From: Proales similis
Taxonomy: Eukaryota; Rotifera; Eurotatoria; Ploima; Proalidae
Assembly: GCA_019059635.1 (NCBI GenBank)
Contig: JAGVRJ010000010.1
Coordinates: forward strand, 374,501 to 438,500
DNA length: 64,000 nt
Reading direction: 5' to 3'
Of the stretch, positions 59,482-64,000 are shown in pieces. Every line of letters begins with the position of its first letter. Within the stretch, counting starts at the first letter, position 1. The notes beneath the pieces are model-generated. The model ran no database searches. It saw only the letters and a list, made by a program, of their open reading frames with translations, and was not told where the DNA came from. Made by a program: the position numbers and the translations under genes.

Positions 59482-60804
59482 TCAGTTGGTGGCGGCGTTC
59501 TTTCGCTTTTGGCACGCGCGGATGGTGTTGTCAAAATCTAGAAGGAGAATAATTGCCACCAGTCGGCAGAGAGGCCACAAGAGCATCTTATAGAATACGA
59601 TTATTTGAGTGCAGAATTTAGCTCAAAGCCATCAAATACACACCTGCGCAATTGCTCCCTTGACAGTCATTATTGGCATTGTGCCGCTTGTCAAGACGTC
59701 GAGCAGAAAGCCAGTGATGCCAAAATAGCAGCTGAACGTTCCTTTCTGTTGGCAAACGAATTGAAACTGACACGTGAGCACTCAAGCACCAGCTGTCTCA
59801 CTTTCAAGTTGGCGATTATCTTGGCGGCCACTTTTTTCGAGTCGGCCAGACCCGATGTCTCCGATATGAGTCGAGTTTCCTCCGGCTGTCGATTTCAACA
59901 ACAAAATTAATCAGACTCACACCGAAACTGATCGCACGGTGCTCACTTTGGTCAAATTTTCCTCCTGAAATCCGGGCGTGTCGGTGTCAGGCGGATAGGT
60001 GAGAGTGACGTAGACATTGTGCGGCTTGAGTTCCATTTGCAGAACTTCGACCAGGCCGCGCAGGGCGAACTTGGACGCTGAATAGGCCGAGTAGCCAAAC
60101 ACGCCGATTTGCCCGGCCTGACTTGAAACGAACACAATTCGGCCGAACTTTCTGCTCTTCATCGACTCGATCACAGCCCGAGTGCAGTAGACACCGCCTA
60201 AGTAATTCACTCTCATCAAGTCCTTGCCGAGTGGAGTTGAAGGCGAAATGAAGAAGCGGTGTCAACAAACGTTCCAATTACTTCAAAGTCCTTGGGCTCG
60301 GACTTGGCGAACTCGACCGCTTTTGATATTCCGGCATTGTTGATCAGAATGTCGATCGGACCGGCCTTTTCCACAAGCTGTGCCAATTGTCGGTTTTGTT
60401 ACTTGAACAAGAGGAAAACAAGCGCACATTTGAAGCTTTACTTTGCGCATTGCCGCCTGAGTCTCGTCGAAGCTTTTGGCAATGTCGACCGACTCGGTCT
60501 GGATGATTTGTTTGCTGTAGTCCGGATTAGATTTCTTCAGACCTTCGAGTTCAATGCGAATTGCGTTCAGCTTGGACTCGTTCCTGGCCAGAATTGAAAC
60601 ATGAGCGCCCTGTGCGAACGCCTCCAAGCACAAGTCTTTGCCTATGCCCGACGAGCCGCCGGTGACCACCACATGCTTGCCGTGCAGGTCGATTCTTTCT
60701 CGCTTGTTGCGACGCGCCGCGTAGTAGAGAAAGAGCGCAACGCTCGTCGCTATGATCAAACTCGCTTCCAAAAGCATTCTAGACAATCTGTCGTGTCTTG
60801 ACAT
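59482..60804 (-). CDS. KDSR: 3-ketodihydrosphingosine reductase
   Basis: NADPH-dependent reduction of 3-ketodihydrosphingosine to dihydrosphingosine, the second step of de novo sphingolipid synthesis, on the cytosolic face of the ER. Exons: 60804-60442, 60377-60282, 60222-59947, 59885-59802, 59745-59644, 59586-59482, all with phase 0 junctions, total 341 aa (human 332). An N-terminal transmembrane segment ([20 protein letters not shown]) precedes the short-chain dehydrogenase fold. It has TGGSSGIG (cofactor loop), INNAGIS, catalytic Ser in VSSQAG and YSASK (catalytic Tyr and Lys), then [10 protein letters not shown] and TRLISET, which are specific to this family. The C-terminal hydrophobic stretch with [10 protein letters not shown] matches the human membrane end. 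It lies 129 bases downstream of KIN17 on the same strand. Confidence 0.96.
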
Positions 60805-60901
60805 TCAGTTCCGATTTTGAAAAATTTCTCTGCTGACGCTCTTTATTAACAGAGCCGGACGAAAAGTCAATACAGGGAGTGGACAAAAACAAAAATATTT
60901 C

Positions 60902-60907
60902 TTTATT
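60902..60907 (-). terminator. KIN17 poly(A) signal AATAAA
   Basis: TTTATT on the plus strand reads AATAAA on the minus strand, about 27 bases past the KIN17 stop and less than 100 bases ahead of the KDSR start codon. Confidence 0.65.
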
Positions 60908-60933
60908 CAAACAGAGAGAGAGAGAGAGCGATC

Positions 60934-62196
60934 TCATCGCTCGGCGTGTAACTTACAAATGTCCTCGTATTGAACGTTGCTCACCAGGCGGCCTTTGAGA
61001 GGCCCTTGAGCGATCGAAATGTTGGCGCAGAACTGGTTCTCGTCAATGCTGTCGAGAGTGGCCGTTTCGCCGCGGTAGGCGCCGTTGACCACAAGCACGA
61101 GCTTGCCGATCGCAGGCAGCACTGTCTCCAGATGCGCCTGGTCGAACTTGATCACTGCGCCTGATTCGAGCAGTTTGACGATGCCTGTGTAATCGTCGAC
61201 CACGTCAATCACCACTCCCTTCTTTTTGTGATACTTTTCGCCAAGCTTGTTGGTAATGATTTTGACCACAATGTTCTTGTGAAGCCAATAGTCTTTTCGA
61301 TTGGCCTTCTCGCGCCTCCTCTCTTCCATTTGCATGATTTCGTCCAGGGCACTGGCCTTGCGCTTCTCGCCACTTGCTTTGCTCGGTTTAGAAGAAGAAG
61401 AAGGCTCCTCTTTGACGATCGGTTTCTTCTCGTCGTCGAGCTCGATCGAAGTTGTGACCAGAGGCTCATTCGCCTCGCACGGCTCTTGCTTGATTGCCTC
61501 TGCGGTTGAACGCGAGCAGCCTGGCTGTTCTTGCTCGAGCGCCGACTTGGCTGTCGTCGGCTTCAGTCCGACCAGGCTGATCTTGAGCGGCGCGTTGTCA
61601 TCGCTCTTCTTCAGCTCGGTGTACTCGACCGCTTTTGTCGGCTTGCATTTGTCGCGCTCCATCTGCTTCTCCAAATAGAGCTGCTGTCGCTGCTGGTCGT
61701 CTATTTCGAGCTTTTTCTTCTTCTCGATCTCCTCTTGTCGTCGCAGCGTTTCCGGATCGCGGTCAATATAGGTGACGTACCAGCCCTTTTCGGTCTGGTC
61801 GACCACGCAGATGCCTTGTCGACCCAGCCACTGAACGTAGTCGGTCAGAGTGAGCCACCGAGTGGCGTTCATGTGAATGTGATGGCGATCGTTTATGTAC
61901 TCTTGATAGACAATGTTCGAGTGCACTCGCTTGGTGCCGAACTGACGCTTGAGAACCAACAGATAGCCGTTGTTGAAGTCGCGCGAGAACTCGTCCATGA
62001 ACTTGCCCGAGTTGGACGAGAAGAGGAGCATTTGCCGCTGATGGCTCTCGGACATTGTGTGACACTTGAAGCCGTTCTCGTCTCTGCACTGCTTCTGACA
62101 CATTTGACAGTACCATCTGAGCCGCTGAAGGCCTTTGGCCTTCATACGGTTCGATATGTCCTTGGGCGTCATGAAGCCAGGCTTTCCCTTGCCCAT
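60934..62196 (-). CDS. KIN: KIN17 DNA/RNA-binding protein
   Basis: Conserved nuclear protein linked to DNA replication, repair and pre-mRNA splicing. A single exon of 420 aa (human 393), starting MGKGKPGFMTPKDISNRMKA. The zinc finger is at about 29-52 (WYCQMCQKQC, then HTMSESHQRQ; C-x2-C and H-x5-H). Next come the winged-helix-like region (55-160) with FMDEFSRDFNNGYL and WLTLTDYVQWLGRQG, a Lys/Glu/Ser-rich linker (about 175-295), and tandem SH3/KOW-type domains at the C terminus with WLHKNIVVKII, GVVIDVVDDYTGIVKL and GRLVSNVQYEDICKLHAER. The linker is longer than in the human protein, otherwise the family layout is complete. It is head-to-head with INTS9 and tightly upstream of KDSR. Confidence 0.97.
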   Translation of the reverse strand: MGKGKPGFMTPKDISNRMKAKGLQRLRWYCQMCQKQCRDENGFKCHTMSESHQRQMLLFSSNSGKFMDEFSRDFNNGYLLVLKRQFGTKRVHSNIVYQEYINDRHHIHMNATRWLTLTDYVQWLGRQGICVVDQTEKGWYVTYIDRDPETLRRQEEIEKKKKLEIDDQQRQQLYLEKQMERDKCKPTKAVEYTELKKSDDNAPLKISLVGLKPTTAKSALEQEQPGCSRSTAEAIKQEPCEANEPLVTTSIELDDEKKPIVKEEPSSSSKPSKASGEKRKASALDEIMQMEERRREKANRKDYWLHKNIVVKIITNKLGEKYHKKKGVVIDVVDDYTGIVKLLESGAVIKFDQAHLETVLPAIGKLVLVVNGAYRGETATLDSIDENQFCANISIAQGPLKGRLVSNVQYEDICKLHAER

Positions 62197-62414
62197 TTTT
62201 TTCCGAACGATTCAGACTCGGATTGAATCGGCTGTCGAACGAATATAATAAATTCGTCCGTCGATCGGCTTTCGCTTAATTATCGCGAATGCAAATTTCT
62301 GCTCTGCGCTCATACGCCGCCGAGTGTGATTCACGCATATTTGTCTTTTTTTGAATCATTTCACCGATCTGACTTGAGGAACAGAGGCGAGCCAACTAAA
62401 ATCGTGACTAAATC
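62197..62414. promoter_or_regulatory. Bidirectional promoter region of KIN17 and INTS9
   Basis: Only 218 bases separate the two outward-facing start codons, so both promoters must lie here or overlap the genes. It contains a TATAATAA element near 62243-62250 and an ATGCAAAT octamer-like sequence near 62289-62296. Neither is proven to function. Confidence 0.65.
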
Positions 62415-64000
62415 ATGAGGTTCATTTGCCTGAGTGCCGACTCGAGCTATCCGTGCTACGTGCTCTCGCTCAAGGGCTGCACTGTGATGCTCGACTGCGC
62501 TCTGAACATGAAAGTGCTCGCCTACTTCCTGCCGCAGTTGTCGGTGATCAAGCAGCGTTTCGAGAACCTGCCCACCTTGCGGCTGCCCAACGGCCAAGTG
62601 TTTGAGAACGTCAAAGACTTCAACGGACGCCTCTTTCTCAACTCGCCGCTCGAGTTCAGTCTGCCCGAGTTCGGCCTCATAAACGTGGAGGACATTGACG
62701 CCGTTCTGATCAGCAACTACAGCAGCATGCTGGCCCTGCCCTATTTGACCAAGCTGAAAGGTTTCAGAGCGACCATCTACTGCACGGAGCCAGTGATGCA
62801 GTTCGGCCGCATGCTGATGGAGGAGCTGGTTCACTACATTGAGAACGAAGAGCTAAAAGAGTCCAGACCGAACGGGCCGTCCTTACTGGCCCCTTTGACC
62901 AGTCTTGGCCGACGGCTGAGTCTCATCAAGTCGGACACTTCTCCGCCTCCAAGCAAACAGGCCAGACTGGACTGGGAGCCTAACGCGCGACTGAAGCACA
63001 ACTACGCACAGCTGGCTCTGCTCTTCAACGTGACCGAGGCTCATCTGAAGCCGATAAATTGGAAATACTTGTACACGGCCGGTGATGTTCAACACTGCGT
63101 GTCCAAGATCAAAGTGATAGGCCTCAACGAGCGCCTTGACATATTCGGCGGTGTGAAGGCTCAGGCGCGGAGTTCGGGCGCCGCTTTGGGCAGCTGCAAC
63201 TGGACACTGGAGAGCGGAATCGACCTAATCACCTACATGGCCAAGTCGACCATATTGAGCACTCATTCAAGGCCGTTTGACCACTCGCTCCTTGCCGGCC
63301 AGTACATTGACTGCCTCGTGCTCAACGGTCTGAACCAGGCGAGCATGCACGAGCCCGAGCAGATGGTGCAGGACTTTTGCAAGGCTTGCGTTGTCACACT
63401 CAAGCTGCACGGCAGTGTTCTCATACCAGTGAACACGACCGGCAAAGTCTACGACCTGATTGAGTGTCTATACCACCACTTGTCGGAGGCCTATCTCTAC
63501 AACGTGCCGGTCTATTTCATCTCAAAACACGCAAAGCAGTCGCTCGCCTACGCCGGCATCTACGCCGAGTGGCTCTGCGAGTCAAAGCAAAAGCTGGTCT
63601 ACGCCGCCGAGCCGCCATTTCAGCACACAGAGATGGTCAAGAACAAGAACCTGAGAGTGTACGACGAGATACCGGCCAACTTTCACGAAGAGCTTGTCCA
63701 GCCGTCGATCGTGTTCGCTTCTCATCCGTCGCTGCGATTCGGTCCGGCCTGTCACTTTGTCGAGCTGTGGAAGAACTCGGCCAAAAACTCGTTCATATTC
63801 ACCGACAACGAGTACAACTACACGGACGTGCTGGCGCCCTATCAGCCCATCTACGCCAATTTATACTTTTTTCCGATCGACCTGAGTCTAAACTCGTCGC
63901 AGTTGAGCAAACTGCTCGGCCAGACCAAGCACATCGGACAACTGGTGGCCAACTTTCAGAACAGATGGCGGCCGCCGGCGTCTGACACTCCGCTCACCGA
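62415..64000 (+). CDS. INTS9: Integrator complex subunit 9, 3' end beyond window
   Basis: Subunit of the nuclear Integrator complex that cleaves snRNA and paused transcripts; INTS9 is the non-catalytic metallo-beta-lactamase/beta-CASP partner of the endonuclease INTS11. The frame opens with MRFICLSADSSYPCYVLSLK and stays open without an intron for 528 codons to the window edge (human about 658 aa), so it is truncated by the window. Family matches: MLDCALNMK, NVEDIDAVLISNYSSMLALPYLT, TEPVMQFGRMLMEELV, ALGSCNWTLESG, TTGKVYDLIECLYHHL, FAEWLC-type segment IYAEWLCESK, FASHPSLRFGPACHFVELW and LAPYQPIYANLYFFPID. As in other INTS9 proteins, the HxHxDH zinc motif of active family members is absent (SNYSSM occupies the place). 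Confidence 0.96.
   Translation, partial: MRFICLSADSSYPCYVLSLKGCTVMLDCALNMKVLAYFLPQLSVIKQRFENLPTLRLPNGQVFENVKDFNGRLFLNSPLEFSLPEFGLINVEDIDAVLISNYSSMLALPYLTKLKGFRATIYCTEPVMQFGRMLMEELVHYIENEELKESRPNGPSLLAPLTSLGRRLSLIKSDTSPPPSKQARLDWEPNARLKHNYAQLALLFNVTEAHLKPINWKYLYTAGDVQHCVSKIKVIGLNERLDIFGGVKAQARSSGAALGSCNWTLESGIDLITYMAKSTILSTHSRPFDHSLLAGQYIDCLVLNGLNQASMHEPEQMVQDFCKACVVTLKLHGSVLIPVNTTGKVYDLIECLYHHLSEAYLYNVPVYFISKHAKQSLAYAGIYAEWLCESKQKLVYAAEPPFQHTEMVKNKNLRVYDEIPANFHEELVQPSIVFASHPSLRFGPACHFVELWKNSAKNSFIFTDNEYNYTDVLAPYQPIYANLYFFPIDLSLNSSQLSKLLGQTKHIGQLVANFQNRWRPPASDTPLT

Overview
The window is nuclear DNA from an animal, most likely an arthropod with a compact genome. The multicopper oxidase has the arthropod laccase layout, the GPCR looks most like insect beta-type octopamine receptors, and a Sidestep-type guidance protein is present. 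Nearly all introns are 42-110 nt, and a 10.4-kb CHD coding region has a single intron. Together these suggest a chelicerate with a reduced genome, perhaps an acariform mite; that placement is inference, not proof.

Layout: 1-3.98 kb, no supported gene. 4.0-11.7 kb, three plus-strand genes I could not name: a 1,459-aa acidic repeat protein with a hydrophobic C-terminal tail, a 414-aa protein without coding introns, and a 373-aa protein with a small Cys motif. 12.4-17.4 kb, an RN-tre/USP6NL-type RabGAP and a mitochondrial-type ALDH. 17.4-24.2 kb, a long gene-free block. 24.2-29.1 kb, a Sidestep-like receptor. 30.1-32.5 kb, a laccase meeting LACTB2 tail to tail, followed by proteasome Rpt4 on the same strand as LACTB2. 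36.6-47.2 kb, a kismet/CHD6-9 remodeller. 47.9-49.9 kb, SETD6 (minus). 51.4-52.7 kb, an aminergic GPCR. 52.7-59.5 kb, a second gene-free block between two 3' ends. 59.5-64 kb, KDSR and KIN17 (minus), then INTS9 (plus) running off the end.

Gene models were rebuilt by hand from GT-AG sites, reading phase and remembered family alignments. In each spliced gene the coding exon lengths sum to a multiple of three. No operon logic applies. The genes are mostly housekeeping (proteasome, sphingolipid synthesis, RNA processing, chromatin), while the two neural genes border the two largest gene-free blocks. No tRNA, rRNA, CRISPR array or intact mobile element was seen. The least explained item is the repeat protein at 4-8.5 kb.
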